From: Torulaspora globosa
Taxonomy: Eukaryota > Ascomycota > Saccharomycetes > Saccharomycetales > Saccharomycetaceae
Reading direction: 5' to 3'
Assembly (NCBI RefSeq): GCF_014133895.1
Contig: NC_050727.1
Location: 744,001 to 808,000, forward strand
DNA: 64,000 nt
Shown: positions 1-10,322 of the stretch, piece by piece
Layout of the letters: every line of letters starts with the position of its first letter
How positions within the stretch are numbered: the stretch's first letter is position 1
Position numbers and translations under genes: made by a program
Notes under the pieces: model-generated
Seen by the model: only the letters and a program-made list of their open reading frames with translations
The model's database searches: none
Told to the model about the DNA's origin: nothing

Positions 1-3000
1 CGGACAATTGGCTGCAATTAAGATCGTGCCCAAGAGGAATAATCTACAGTCCAAGGACGAAGTCTCTTCAACGCTTTCAGTGTCCTATGCTTCAAACTGC
101 TCTAACGCCTCTACCACGTTGAATACGACAGCGAACAACTACAATAATGCTGGACATAGTACTGTCGCTTCGAATTCATACGGAATAGAACGTGAGATTG
201 TCATCATGAAACTTATATCTCATTCGAACGTCCTAGGGCTCTACGAGGTGTGGGAAAATAAGGCTGAGTTGTATCTGGTTCTCGAATACGTCGATGGAGG
301 GGAACTTTTTGATTACCTTGTCTCAAAGGGGAGATTGGGCGAGCGGGAAGCTGTTCACTACTTCAAACAGATAATCCAAGGCGTTTCATATTGTCACTCT
401 TTTAACATCTGTCACAGGGATCTGAAACCCGAGAATTTACTGCTGGATAAGAAGAACAAGACAATCAAGATAGCCGATTTCGGAATGGCCGCTTTGGAAG
501 TATCCAACAAACTGTTGCAAACGTCATGCGGCTCTCCACACTATGCTTCTCCAGAAATTGTTATGGGCAAATCGTATCATGGTGGGCCAAGCGATGTATG
601 GTCTTGCGGTATAATACTTTTCGCATTGTTAACTGGTCATTTGCCATTCAATGATGACAATATTAAGAAACTTTTGTTGAAAGTGCAGTCAGGCAAGTAC
701 CAAATGCCTCAGAATCTTTCAGCGGAAGCCCGCGACCTCATAGCCAAAATCTTGGTCGTCAATCCAGCTCGAAGATTGACTACGGAAGAGATTCTGGCAC
801 ATCCTCTGATTGTAAAATACGACGGTGTAGCGAAGCCGAAGAAACCTAGAGCAATGGGCAACCATATGGCTCAAGGGAAGTCAAACTCAGACCTGCATCT
901 ATTGAACAGTTATGGGTCCAAGACCATATCATTCACCTCAAAGAAGGATATCGATGAAAGTATCTTGAATAATTTACAAATCCTGTGGCATGGGGCAGCG
1001 CGAGAGCTCATCGTGGCTAAATTACTGCAGCCAAAGATGTCTGAGGAAAAGATATTTTACGCTTTATTACTAAAGTATAAGGAGAATCATATGAAAAAAC
1101 AGCCAGCTGACGCAGAACAGCCCAAGGAACAAATTTTTAATGTTCCCACAGGGAAAACTCATGGATCGGAGGAGAGTCAAGAGAATACAGGCATTCCAAA
1201 GCTTATCCAAAAATCTGAATTTAGTGTGCCAGTGATCGAACAGGAAGGTAATGATGAGACAGTACTACCTTTACCATTTGCCTCAATCCCTCCTGCTATA
1301 CCCGTGTTCACTGCATCCAACTCCCGTACTTTCAAGAAAAGCGGCTCTCTTCTTTCTTTGCAATCACAGAAATCCTTATCTGGCAAGGATCCGCTCAGAT
1401 CTTCGTCAAGGAAATCTTTGAGTAGATCAAACTCCAAAAAGACATTACAAAAGTCCGCGTCGAAGAGGTCGCTGTACTCTTCAGCGTCCATTTCAAAAAG
1501 ATCCCTGAATCTCAAAGACTACGTATTGACTGATAACGATTTCGAGTCAAATCAACTCCCTCCGCTGCCTTCTCTCGACTCGACCAATGGGTTTGAGTAC
1601 CTGTGCGAGCAACTACTGTTTGGTAACGGATTGGACAAAATCTTAGAAGAGGAAGAAGAGGAAGATAAGAGCGTCGCTTCCCGTAGGGCAAGAACGGGAT
1701 CAAGCTCTTCCAACACCGCTTTCCGGGGGGATCTCAATGATGATGGGCTCTTGTCCATCAATGAAAGTTTCAGGCCAGCCTTTCTCTTCAGCAGCGAAAA
1801 ATCTGTCGAATCGAATGATCGTATGGACGACAATCGGGCTAAAGAATTCATGGCTAAGATGCCTTTGCAAGACATTACTAATACACATACCCAGTCCAGA
1901 ACTCCCCGAAGCAAGCTGAAAAGAGACATCTCTCAGAAGTCGAACTTAAGTAACATTCTGGATCACAAAACAATCAAGAAAGAGTATGATTTGTCGTCGA
2001 ATTCTGGATTGCGCGCGTCGTCTGTCGGCCAGCATTCAGATCCTGTTCATTCTTTGGATCCTCGTCGCAATGTATCCCAACCAGTTTCCTCAAATGTTGT
2101 AGAATCATTACTAAGAGGCTTTCGGTCAGCTTCTGGGTCAAAGAGCAGAGGATCTGACGCCGATTGGGCATACTCTCGAGGCTCGATATTTCGTGAGGAA
2201 AACAAGTCTACCAACTTTTTGGCATCACCACTCGGGCATGAGCAGCCTTCGGCGAAAGAAAGCTATATGGATGCAGATATTAAAAGTTCAGAACTGGATT
2301 TCTTGGCGCACTCAAGTGCTGTTCAAAAAGATCACTCCGATCTGTCTCACATCAGCTTCAATACATCAGCAACTTTCAAAGACCTTGGTGCGTATCTTCA
2401 TGAAGTAAATGAAAGCTATGCTTCCCAAACGAGAAGCTCCTTGAAGCCTAAATCTAGGAAAGCCACGATAAAAACTGATTACTCTAGAAAGAACCTCGCG
2501 GTTAGAAGAGGAAATAACAGCTTAAACAGTAAGGGACATCATAGTCATAATTGTTCCGTTGCAAGTTATGACGTTGACATAATGTCAGACATGAGCTTTG
2601 CGATGGAAATTCCGACTAATACTTTCAGTGCTCAAGCTGTCACCATTTCGAATCGAGGTTCTGCCGAGCAGGTCATTGCCGATCGTGAGAACAACCAGGC
2701 AGAATACCAAAAAGAATCTGCCAACCTTCTCACTTACACTCCAACAACAACATATGAAGAGAAGAAAATGAATATATTCGAAGATCCTCCAGTAGAATCA
2801 GATTCGATAGAAGTTACTTCATCTGAAAGCGATTCATCGCCTAATATTCATCGAAAAGCTGTATCAATTGATACTTTGAACACCACGAACGTTTTACCGC
2901 CCACAACGAACGTGAGGGTCAGTCTCTACGTCAACAATAATCAGAGTTCTGCAGCAGCGTTGCCCCGTGAAACGACCGAACAAATAATCTCCAAATTTAA

Positions 3001-3805
3001 GCTTTCACCTGAGAAAACCTTGGAGCCAGTTATTCAAAAGAGATTCTCAAGTGCGGCAAGCAAAAAGGATTCCTACATTTTGCACAGATCTGAGAGCAAG
3101 CTTGCGATGTTTAAAGATATTGATGAGGAGGAGGAAGCTCAACATTCTGGGCCAAGTGATATACCCAATACATCCATCAAGGACAGCTCTAGCAATCCTA
3201 GGGCTACACAACCTTATAGAGTGACCATGTTGTTTGACGGTGAGGAGGCTGAACAAGACGGCCCGGCTTCTAGCGAACCGCTGGCTCAAGAAAGCAAAAG
3301 TACTGCACCACATGATTTTGATGCAAAACCAGGTAAAGGCCATACACTTGAAGCTGCAGTCCCGAAGCGTGAAATCAAACAAAAGCCAGCTAGTCAAAGC
3401 TTGTCGTCTAGAGACGGCCGGCCTAAGCAAAATTGGATTAGTAGAATTTTTGGTGGGTTGAAACAGAAGTCTGATGAACAGAAGTTTGTCAAACGCCATA
3501 TAACGTCAATCTCATTCGATGATGCGCACACGCTAACCTTGAATGAGTTTGACAAGAATGAAATCGACTATCTGCTAAAAACCTGTGAAAGAAGAGGGGG
3601 CCGGGAAAAAGTGGAATATGACTGCAAATTTACCACTGGTAATTTCAAGTTCAAGATCAAGATCGAAAGCGATGCTTCTACTATCATTACTGTCAAGAGG
3701 AAAGGAAGAAGCCGAGGCCAACATGCAGCAAGTGCCTTTGAAATCTTCAATGGTGATGTTGCGAAAGTTATAAGTCAGGCAGAGAAGAAAACGGCAGCGG
3801 CGTGA
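1..3805 (+). CDS. HSL1: Hsl1 morphogenesis-checkpoint protein kinase (5' partial)
   Basis: Nim1/AMPK-type Ser/Thr kinase that acts at the septin ring of the bud neck and promotes Swe1 degradation at G2/M. The frame is open from base 2 (Gly-Gln before the AAIK lysine), so the glycine loop and true start lie outside the window. Visible kinase motifs are AIK, HRDLKPENLL (about residue 136 of the visible part), IADFG (about 157), TSCGSPHYASPE and SDVWSCG. A Ser/Asn/Thr-rich insert of roughly 55 residues separates the beta-3 lysine from EREIVIMK. The long Ser-rich middle carries Hsl1-like segments such as DPRRNVSQPV, SDMSFAMEIPTNTF and NIFEDPP. The C terminus (from about DDAHTLTLNEFDKNEIDY) fits a KA1 lipid-binding domain. 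HSL1 was chosen over GIN4/KCC4 on these segments and because YPF1, UTP11 and MTC2 follow, as in Sc YKL101W-YKL098W. Confidence 0.96.
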   Translation, partial: GQLAAIKIVPKRNNLQSKDEVSSTLSVSYASNCSNASTTLNTTANNYNNAGHSTVASNSYGIEREIVIMKLISHSNVLGLYEVWENKAELYLVLEYVDGGELFDYLVSKGRLGEREAVHYFKQIIQGVSYCHSFNICHRDLKPENLLLDKKNKTIKIADFGMAALEVSNKLLQTSCGSPHYASPEIVMGKSYHGGPSDVWSCGIILFALLTGHLPFNDDNIKKLLLKVQSGKYQMPQNLSAEARDLIAKILVVNPARRLTTEEILAHPLIVKYDGVAKPKKPRAMGNHMAQGKSNSDLHLLNSYGSKTISFTSKKDIDESILNNLQILWHGAARELIVAKLLQPKMSEEKIFYALLLKYKENHMKKQPADAEQPKEQIFNVPTGKTHGSEESQENTGIPKLIQKSEFSVPVIEQEGNDETVLPLPFASIPPAIPVFTASNSRTFKKSGSLLSLQSQKSLSGKDPLRSSSRKSLSRSNSKKTLQKSASKRSLYSSASISKRSLNLKDYVLTDNDFESNQLPPLPSLDSTNGFEYLCEQLLFGNGLDKILEEEEEEDKSVASRRARTGSSSSNTAFRGDLNDDGLLSINESFRPAFLFSSEKSVESNDRMDDNRAKEFMAKMPLQDITNTHTQSRTPRSKLKRDISQKSNLSNILDHKTIKKEYDLSSNSGLRASSVGQHSDPVHSLDPRRNVSQPVSSNVVESLLRGFRSASGSKSRGSDADWAYSRGSIFREENKSTNFLASPLGHEQPSAKESYMDADIKSSELDFLAHSSAVQKDHSDLSHISFNTSATFKDLGAYLHEVNESYASQTRSSLKPKSRKATIKTDYSRKNLAVRRGNNSLNSKGHHSHNCSVASYDVDIMSDMSFAMEIPTNTFSAQAVTISNRGSAEQVIADRENNQAEYQKESANLLTYTPTTTYEEKKMNIFEDPPVESDSIEVTSSESDSSPNIHRKAVSIDTLNTTNVLPPTTNVRVSLYVNNNQSSAAALPRETTEQIISKFKLSPEKTLEPVIQKRFSSAASKKDSYILHRSESKLAMFKDIDEEEEAQHSGPSDIPNTSIKDSSSNPRATQPYRVTMLFDGEEAEQDGPASSEPLAQESKSTAPHDFDAKPGKGHTLEAAVPKREIKQKPASQSLSSRDGRPKQNWISRIFGGLKQKSDEQKFVKRHITSISFDDAHTLTLNEFDKNEIDYLLKTCERRGGREKVEYDCKFTTGNFKFKIKIESDASTIITVKRKGRSRGQHAASAFEIFNGDVAKVISQAEKKTAAA

Positions 3806-3947
3806 AAAACCTTATGGTGACCAAGTTTTCTCCATCTTTAGATGGCCTAGACAGATTTTTCAAACTCAGCAATCACATTTCATCTTAATCTTGCTACATA
3901 GCGCGCATTAAACATAACAAAAATCATCAGAGCTGAAACCTCTTCGA

Positions 3948-5069
3948 TCAACGAGAGGTGTCAACAACATACCTGCCAAGGATGGTACCAGCCTCCATCA
4001 TCTCATAAACCTTTCCAAGCTCGGACAACCCAATAATCTTGATTGGCGATCTGACCAGGCCCCTAGAGAAAAAGTCAATCGCCTCTCTGGTGTCAGCTCT
4101 GTTACCGACGTAAGAACCCTTGATATTAATGGATTTGACAACATGAGAGAAAACCTCAGACTTGACGACGGCTTTAACGGGCAATCCAACCAAGACCACG
4201 GTGCCAGTGGGTCTTACGTACTTAGTCGATTGCGAAATGGCTGCATCAGACACAGAGACATTGATAACTGCATGAGGACCACCTTGGGTAGCCTCCTGGA
4301 TATCACTTACGATATCTTTGCTCTTGGTGAAGTCTATAAAAACTTCACCGCCCAAAGACTTGAACAACTGCTCCTTACGCTCACCACCATCGATACCCAA
4401 AACTCTCAATCCCATAGTTTTTGCGTACTGAACAGCCAGGGAGCCAAGACCTCCGGCAGCACCAGAGATGGCCACCCATTGGCCGGGCTTCGCACCAGAA
4501 GTCTTCAATGCCTTGTACACAGTGACACCTGCACACAGGATGGGAGCAACCTGGGCTAAATCCGCATTCTTAGGTATATGAGCAGCTTGAACGGCATCTG
4601 CCGTGGCGTACTGCTGGAAAGTACCGTCATGCGTGTAGCCAGAAAGATCAGCGTGAGAACAGTTGGATTCATGGCCCTGTTCGCAAACTTCACACGACAT
4701 ACAAGAGCTGTTCAGCCACTTGATCCCCGCATAATCACCAATCTCAAAATTTTTCACATCTTTTCCCTTAGCAACAACAACTCCAGCTCCTTCGTGGCCT
4801 CCGACCAATGGCAGCTTGGTAGCAAGCGGCCAGTCACCCTTCCAAGCATGCAAATCCGTGTGACAGACACCGGAATACTTCACATTGACCAAGATCTCGT
4901 TGGGTTTTGGCTTGGGCACGGGAATATCCTTGTACAGCAATTCTCCACCATGTTCATAGAAAACGACACCCTTTTGTGTCTTTGGGATGGTAAAAGTCGA
5001 CTGCAACCTGGTTAATCTACCATGAAAAACCATAGGCCTTGAGAGGCGGACAGTGGTGTTACGCAACAT
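3948..5069 (-). CDS. ADH3: Mitochondrial-type zinc alcohol dehydrogenase (ADH3-like)
   Basis: NAD-dependent medium-chain alcohol dehydrogenase that interconverts ethanol and acetaldehyde; 373 aa, matching the length of Sc Adh3. The first ~26 residues ([11 protein letters not shown]...RLQST) are rich in Arg/Ser/Thr and lack acids, as in a mitochondrial presequence absent from cytosolic Adh1/2. Catalytic-zinc ligands are in [10 protein letters not shown] and GGHEGAGVV. The structural-zinc cysteines are in [15 protein letters not shown]. The NAD fold shows [14 protein letters not shown]. The ATG at 5069 is the only start that keeps the presequence. ADH3 sits on Sc chromosome XIII (YMR083W) next to the duplicated counterpart of the HSL1 region, so its place between HSL1 and YPF1 fits an unduplicated ancestral order. 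The exact paralogue assignment rests on presequence plus synteny. Confidence 0.92.
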   Translation of the reverse strand: MLRNTTVRLSRPMVFHGRLTRLQSTFTIPKTQKGVVFYEHGGELLYKDIPVPKPKPNEILVNVKYSGVCHTDLHAWKGDWPLATKLPLVGGHEGAGVVVAKGKDVKNFEIGDYAGIKWLNSSCMSCEVCEQGHESNCSHADLSGYTHDGTFQQYATADAVQAAHIPKNADLAQVAPILCAGVTVYKALKTSGAKPGQWVAISGAAGGLGSLAVQYAKTMGLRVLGIDGGERKEQLFKSLGGEVFIDFTKSKDIVSDIQEATQGGPHAVINVSVSDAAISQSTKYVRPTGTVVLVGLPVKAVVKSEVFSHVVKSINIKGSYVGNRADTREAIDFFSRGLVRSPIKIIGLSELGKVYEMMEAGTILGRYVVDTSR

Positions 5070-5415
5070 TGTACTATCTTGTTAAGCTTATGCTACGCTA
5101 TTGGAAAATATTCTTAAGGAACCGTTGATTAATTGTATTTCAACCTCGTATTATATCAGCACCAATTCCACCCTCTCTCGATGCTTCTCCAAGAGGAGAT
5201 GTAGAAACCGCACTTATTACGGTTTGTTGGCTAAACAGCCTCTAGAGAGGAGAAATAATGGCAGCAGCACCAAAAGCTGCATCGAGCATGATAATTCTTA
5301 GTTATGGCTCTGTAAGGTGTGAGTCCGCTCATCCGAGTTCAACGAAAATTACTGTTTGCTGTTACCGACAATAATGGTGCGTGAAAATTGATGACTCCGG
5401 TTGGTCAGCACACCT
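5070..5415. promoter_or_regulatory. ADH3 upstream / YPF1 downstream intergenic region
   Basis: 346 bp holding the ADH3 promoter and the YPF1 3' region (both minus strand). A TATA-like TATAATA is readable on the minus strand around 5149-5156. The short open frames here have no coding character. I see no RNA gene. Confidence 0.5.
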
Positions 5416-7263
5416 TCAAGCCAATTCATTCTCCTCTTCATCAAGAACAATTGTGTCGGAGTCGCTGACGTCGTCGTCATCTTGCAGGACAAAATCCGCA
5501 TCCTCAGCGTCGGAAGACCCAGCGGCGTCGTCCAGAAGACGCAATAAGTCTGTAGGCTTGTATTCGGGAATGGTTTCTTGAGAGCAGTCATTGTCGCTAT
5601 CGTCGTCATCGTCGTTGTCACTCTCGTAGTCCATTATGGCATCCTGGTTAGTGTAGTCTTCGCTGTCATCGTTGTCCAGATCATCGGATCGCAAGTAGTC
5701 GGAATAGGTGGTTAGCGGCTCGGAATCCGAGTTGGAGAGTTTATTCTCACCCAGCTCGATGGTATCGTATTGGAAACTCCAGAACTGCCCCAGGTCGCCG
5801 CTGGCCCATGCCATTGTCAAGGTTGAGATCAGTAAGAAGGGAACGATGTATAGAAGGGCTGGTTGGGCGGCTCCAAAGAGCGTGAGGGCCGACATGCACG
5901 ATACCAGCGCGACGATGTAGCTCAGCAGCGCAGTGATGAAGTATCTTCCAATGTAATGCCAGTTCAGAAGATGGAACTCGGTATCTGTATTCACGTAATG
6001 CCATCTCCATATGTCATACTTGTAGCAGAGTGCGATGAAAATACCGGGCAGAATTATATCGCCGAGACCTAGAATGGAGAATTCAAAGTTGTTCAGCACT
6101 GTGTTGAATCTGCTTGGTAGCGAGAGCTTGATGGGTAAATCGACACTGGTTGCTACTGTGACCATGACTCTAGTACCAAAGACGAAATAGACATCGTAGA
6201 AGAACAGGGCGACCAGAACTAGGACGCCCGATTTCAGGTTCTTCAAATCCATCTGGGAAATTGCCCAAACAGCTAAGTTCATGCTTATCATGTTTCTTAT
6301 CAACCAATCGTTCGGGAAGCAGACGTAGAGCGCTGTGGTAGCCGCTGAGAGGATACAAGAGAACAGCATGCTCCCGTTAAGGTACATGTTGACAAACTGA
6401 CGATTGGATTTGACATCGCTGGGATTGGTCAACTCACGAGAATACAATTGCCGCTCCCAGGGATCGTTCTTGATTTTGTCCACAACTCCCTCGTACCCAA
6501 GATCATCTGTCAAGGCCTCGCGGTATTGGAAGTTATGAACGAACCACCCTGCTCGGTTGACGGCCTCGTTGTCGTCTGAAATGGTGACCCTGAATCGGGG
6601 AGACACCATCAGAGGATTCCAAGATCCCAATCTCGAGAGATGCCTGGTGAAGCAGTTAGCAAAATAAGTGTAAACCAAGAGGCCCGCTGGGAAAGTTACC
6701 AGGACGATGTTGAAATTCAACAGCTTCAAAAGATAGATCTTCCACTCCACCTTCAGTTTCGTAATAATCACGTATAAGGCTAATAATAAGACGGCACTCG
6801 TCAAAGGCAGAACGATTGCCTGCCTTTCATCAAGCTTATCCGTCCATTTTTGCTTCTCATCCGCGTAGATTATTTGGCACTCATGGTCCAAGTCGTAGTC
6901 GGACGGATCAAACGAGGGATGTACTTGAGTTGGCGGTAGAGCGGTGTATGGAATGCTTCTAATGGAGGCAAAACTGCCAACAACAACCAAAGCGGTTGCA
7001 AGCCCTGTCAATGTCAAGTAATCAATGAAAAGCGGATGTCGTTGAAAAATAGCCACCAAAGCATGGGCTGCAGAGCTGGAAAACTGGTCAAGCTTACTCA
7101 CCACTGTGGACTGGTTATTCTTGACTACGCTGGCGATCTGCTCGAAAACATTTTCTAGCTCCTTATTGCTGCTACCATTAGGAGCGCTAGTAGACTGTTT
7201 CAAAATTTTTGACGGGATTCTAAACAAGTCTTCAGCGATTGCCCGAACAAATTCGCTATTCAT
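5416..7263 (-). CDS. YPF1: Signal peptide peptidase-family intramembrane aspartyl protease Ypf1
   Basis: GxGD-type aspartyl protease (family A22B) of the ER membrane; in Sc Ypf1 works in an ER-associated degradation branch. 615 aa with about nine hydrophobic segments. The catalytic pair is visible as YDVYFVF in one segment and LGLGDIILPG in the next, and the family PAL motif as AQPALLY. The N-terminal ~80 residues are polar. The C-terminal ~130 residues are extremely acidic (runs such as DNDDDDDSDND and LQDDDDVSDSD), which would face the cytosol. The ATG at 7263 gives the full-length protein. It lies between ADH3 and UTP11, in the Sc YKL100C position. Confidence 0.94.
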   Translation of the reverse strand: MNSEFVRAIAEDLFRIPSKILKQSTSAPNGSSNKELENVFEQIASVVKNNQSTVVSKLDQFSSSAAHALVAIFQRHPLFIDYLTLTGLATALVVVGSFASIRSIPYTALPPTQVHPSFDPSDYDLDHECQIIYADEKQKWTDKLDERQAIVLPLTSAVLLLALYVIITKLKVEWKIYLLKLLNFNIVLVTFPAGLLVYTYFANCFTRHLSRLGSWNPLMVSPRFRVTISDDNEAVNRAGWFVHNFQYREALTDDLGYEGVVDKIKNDPWERQLYSRELTNPSDVKSNRQFVNMYLNGSMLFSCILSAATTALYVCFPNDWLIRNMISMNLAVWAISQMDLKNLKSGVLVLVALFFYDVYFVFGTRVMVTVATSVDLPIKLSLPSRFNTVLNNFEFSILGLGDIILPGIFIALCYKYDIWRWHYVNTDTEFHLLNWHYIGRYFITALLSYIVALVSCMSALTLFGAAQPALLYIVPFLLISTLTMAWASGDLGQFWSFQYDTIELGENKLSNSDSEPLTTYSDYLRSDDLDNDDSEDYTNQDAIMDYESDNDDDDDSDNDCSQETIPEYKPTDLLRLLDDAAGSSDAEDADFVLQDDDDVSDSDTIVLDEEENELA

Positions 7264-7412
7264 ATTGTGTGGAAGATGCTAACTTGCCCGATTGTTTTAA
7301 TTGTCTTGATCTCTTCACATCCCACTACCTTCTTGTCCCTGCGCGCAGATCTCCTGCTATTAAAGTGTGAAAAAAACCTATAAAGTACATCTATATTATT
7401 TGCAAGAGATTA

Positions 7413-8171
7413 CTACCTTTTGCGCTGTTTCTTCCATTTGAAGCAAATATTCCCATTTGAGTCTGATATCTTCTTCTTGGAACCCTTTTTCATGACTTCC
7501 CTTTGAAGGTCCATTCTTTGTTGTACCGCACTCAGTTTGCTTTCTCTTTCAAGATGACCTTCTATGGCTTTGAACTTCTTCAATTTTTTCTTGTTTAGAG
7601 ATTCCCTTGGCATGATTGCTGAAGGGTCTGGTACGATACTCGCCACTTGACTCGACATCAGTTGATCTTTGGTTAGTCTATTTTCTCGCCTATTCACCAT
7701 GCTTGTCGTTGTGTTGAAATACTTTTCGGGTGTGAAATCCTCCATTTCCTGGCGATCGTTGACAAATATTGTGTGTTTTCCCTTTGATTCAAACATAAGC
7801 TCCTTCGATTTCTTTTCCAGCTTATTCTTCTCCATCTGTCGCAAAGTTCTCACGTAGTTGCTATCCTGGGTCTTCAATAGCTTGACTTGATCCATACTAA
7901 GGGTTGAGTCCTCGTCGCGTCCGCGACGAGAAGTGTGTAGAAGACCACTGGCATCCACTTTTCTTGAAGTCATCGCATGGTAGTACTCGTCAGGGTTTCT
8001 CTCCTTAGCCTTAGCCCGCAGAATCTTGATGGTATTCTCTTTCTTATGGTAGTCCTGTGCACGTTTCACATAATCCTTGTGCTTTTCGAGAAAACCAAGC
8101 CTCGAGCGTCTAGTGAGTTGGGATCTCTCCCTATGCTGCTTCTTCTGAACATTATGCACAAGTTTGGCCAT
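7413..8171 (-). CDS. UTP11: U3 snoRNP / SSU processome component Utp11
   Basis: 252 aa, basic and coiled-coil-rich, of the Utp11 family, needed for 18S rRNA processing in the nucleolus. The N-terminal block (MAKLVHNVQKKQHRERSQ, then RLGFLEKHKDYVKRAQDYHKKE and the ERNPDEYYHAMTS segment) is the strongly conserved family signature. The C terminus is Lys/Arg-rich (FKWKKQRKR), as expected of a nucleolar protein. The start at 8171 gives exactly the conserved first residues. It is divergent from MTC2, and the shared ~200 bp promoter has a PAC element (see 8220), consistent with co-regulation with ribosome-biogenesis genes. Confidence 0.97.
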   Translation of the reverse strand: MAKLVHNVQKKQHRERSQLTRRSRLGFLEKHKDYVKRAQDYHKKENTIKILRAKAKERNPDEYYHAMTSRKVDASGLLHTSRRGRDEDSTLSMDQVKLLKTQDSNYVRTLRQMEKNKLEKKSKELMFESKGKHTIFVNDRQEMEDFTPEKYFNTTTSMVNRRENRLTKDQLMSSQVASIVPDPSAIMPRESLNKKKLKKFKAIEGHLERESKLSAVQQRMDLQREVMKKGSKKKISDSNGNICFKWKKQRKR

Positions 8172-8219
8172 CCTGAGCCCAGATATAACGGTTTAGCTTG
8201 CGGTGTGGTTTGTATACCA

Positions 8220-8232
8220 GCGATGAGATGAG
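8220..8232. promoter_or_regulatory. PAC element in the UTP11 promoter
   Basis: GCGATGAGATGAG matches the polymerase A and C (PAC) element bound by Dot6/Tod6 in promoters of rRNA-processing genes. It lies about 50 bp upstream of the UTP11 start codon. The match is seen directly; binding is inferred. Confidence 0.8.
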
Positions 8233-8374
8233 TTCGAATATTCGACTTTTTTGACCGTATAGCACACTTCACGTAAGAAATGATCCGGCATGCTTGCTAG
8301 ACGCAGCTGAGTTAACACAGTCAAGAGATTAGCTTCAACAGTTGCCTAGTATACTATTCTAGACGGGTGGTGAG

Positions 8375-9304
8375 ATGACTGAGGGGAAGCTTCCGGATCT
8401 ATCCACCTGCCTTGAATTTTGCTTGAGTGCGAAGAAAAATCTGCTGTTTTTCTACGGGAAGGGTCCTGATAAATATGGTGAAATTGACGTGGAACGGCAA
8501 GCAAACGCTGTGAAAAGCCTGGTAGAGCATAGGTTCTCGCTCAATAAAATAACTTGTCGGGTCACTAATCAAGTTGCGCAGCGAAATGAGCAGCAATTAA
8601 GTGGTACGGAGATCTGCATATTTACTGGAATGGAAACCTTGGATGAGCATGAACAAGCACGTCTGGTGCAAATCACCGCTCACAATCAAAACTTAGTCCT
8701 TATTGCAATGGTTCCATGGGAGTCGCGAATAGAAGACGGAGCGCGTAACCTTGATGCGGACAAAACTCTCAGAAGCAGTATCAATCTGAGAGATTGGCTA
8801 AAACACCGATTTTGGCTAGCATGCTATGATCTGCATAGAAGCCATTCCATTCCATCACCTATAGAAATTGAAGACTTCAAAGCCATAGATGCTCAAGTCT
8901 GCTGCAAACACTTAATTCGTCGATATATCCTTGATATCATCGTTCACATCAGAATGCACAGGTTGTTAGACATTACAAAGGGCGGCGGTGCCCATACAGG
9001 CTCGTTGCACGATATCGAGGCTCTGGCCAAGCTGATAAGCTACTACAAATTCGCCAAGAAGTTTGTAACACCGGATCACGTGAAAATGGCATGCATATGG
9101 TACTTCCCGCTTCATTTGGAGCTTGTTAGGAACGCCTCTATGGATATTTCTGTGCTTTATGGTAGCAGGCCAGATATGGTCGACGGGTTCCTCGAGAAAA
9201 TTGCACAGCTTAAAGTGGCTCAATCGAACATGGCTCAGAATCCACTGTTTTTAGAGACGCTGGTTGTTAAAGATGTCCTTAAGAAGGTCGTTCCTCCCGT
9301 TTGA
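8375..9304 (+). CDS. MTC2: Mtc2-like protein (maintenance of telomere capping)
   Basis: 309 aa protein in the position of Sc MTC2 (YKL098W), transcribed divergently from UTP11. Sc MTC2 is known mainly from a genetic interaction with cdc13-1; its biochemical role is not established. The sequence has a Walker A-like KNLLFFYGKGPDKYG near the N terminus (not a canonical P-loop) followed by alternating strand/helix stretches (EICIFTGMETLDEHEQARL, NLVLIAMVPW). No signal peptide or membrane segment is visible. It is somewhat shorter than the Sc protein. Orthology rests mainly on order and strand relative to UTP11 and the downstream CWP1-type gene. Confidence 0.85.
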   Translation: MTEGKLPDLSTCLEFCLSAKKNLLFFYGKGPDKYGEIDVERQANAVKSLVEHRFSLNKITCRVTNQVAQRNEQQLSGTEICIFTGMETLDEHEQARLVQITAHNQNLVLIAMVPWESRIEDGARNLDADKTLRSSINLRDWLKHRFWLACYDLHRSHSIPSPIEIEDFKAIDAQVCCKHLIRRYILDIIVHIRMHRLLDITKGGGAHTGSLHDIEALAKLISYYKFAKKFVTPDHVKMACIWYFPLHLELVRNASMDISVLYGSRPDMVDGFLEKIAQLKVAQSNMAQNPLFLETLVVKDVLKKVVPPV

Positions 9305-10322
9305 GTGGAATCCGGGAAGGATAAGCTAGCTGGAGTTGCGGTTGCAAGAAAGATGGCTCTTGTGGAATAGTTTCCTTTTCTGGATTCAGCGGTTTTTCAC
9401 ATTTTTCCGTAAAAGGAAACATTCCCCCACATTCCCGAGATCCATGCAGAGATCAACAGTGCGTGCCTTGGATAAGATAAGAGCTTGGCAAAGAAAGAAC
9501 TAGACATTTTGTTTAGTACGCGCCTTATGCCTTGGCTCGTCCGTTAAGGACACATCATGGGTTTCTTATCATTGAATTTTCTAATCAGAGGCTAGTAAAA
9601 CTCCCATGTTTCTGCTAGCAGTGGAAAAGAATGTGGACAATAAAGTCTGCTTTTTATGTTCTATTCTATTTTGTGCTTTTTCGGCGGGAGATGGCTAATG
9701 TGAGCTACCTTGGGCTTTGCGCATTGTTGAATTTTTAATGGTTGATTATATTCCCCATATTGCGTTTGTTGCGATGTCCATCTAATTGCAACCATAAATG
9801 CTCCAGCAAGACCTGAAATGAGCACAGTGATGCGTTCTGGCAGTCTTCCCGAATTGAGAGGAGGCGGCCATTCTGCTGATAATTGCGTCCCTTCGATTTT
9901 TATACCCTGATTTTGACATTCCACTCACCGTGCTAATCCAATTCGTGCCTTGTAAAATTATTGTTGGTCTTGATCACCTCTTCTTGTGGTCGGTATGTTT
10001 CTCCCGCTTCATCGCTGGGCGACGGAGTTTGTTAATGTGTCACACTAAAAGCCCCGGAAAAAAAAATTCAGCAGATCGAACAGAAAGAACCAATAGTCAA
10101 GATTTGAGATTTGTGTCACTGTGCTTGGAAACGTATAAATACAGTGCCGATTTCCACTTTTTTCGAAATTCTGGATCTCCTTTACGATTCACTTTTTGCT
10201 AATTATCTTCTGTGTTTTGTGGTTGTTTTTTTAAGAGGAATCAAGAAAGAAAAGGTTAAACGTCTTTGAAGATTATCTTGACTTCTTTCTACACTACGGG
10301 AAATTTATCTGATTTTTAAACA
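9305..10322. promoter_or_regulatory. Long upstream region of the CWP1-like gene
   Basis: About 1 kb without a convincing gene; the two open frames of 87-90 codons here lack recognisable homology, and the minus-strand one starts at GTG. A TATA box (TATAAATA, 10134-10141) lies ~185 bp before the CWP1-like ATG. Two CATTCCC copies at about 9420-9437 resemble Tec1-type sites. Length and a TATA box fit a regulated cell-wall-protein promoter. Confidence 0.6.
10134..10141 (+). promoter_or_regulatory. TATA box of the CWP1-like gene
   Basis: TATAAATA in the plus orientation, about 182 bp upstream of the start codon at 10323. Confidence 0.65.

Noticed and set aside
9661..9924. 87-codon minus-strand ORF upstream of the CWP1-like gene
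   Set aside because: GTG start, no recognisable domain, lies in a regulatory region.
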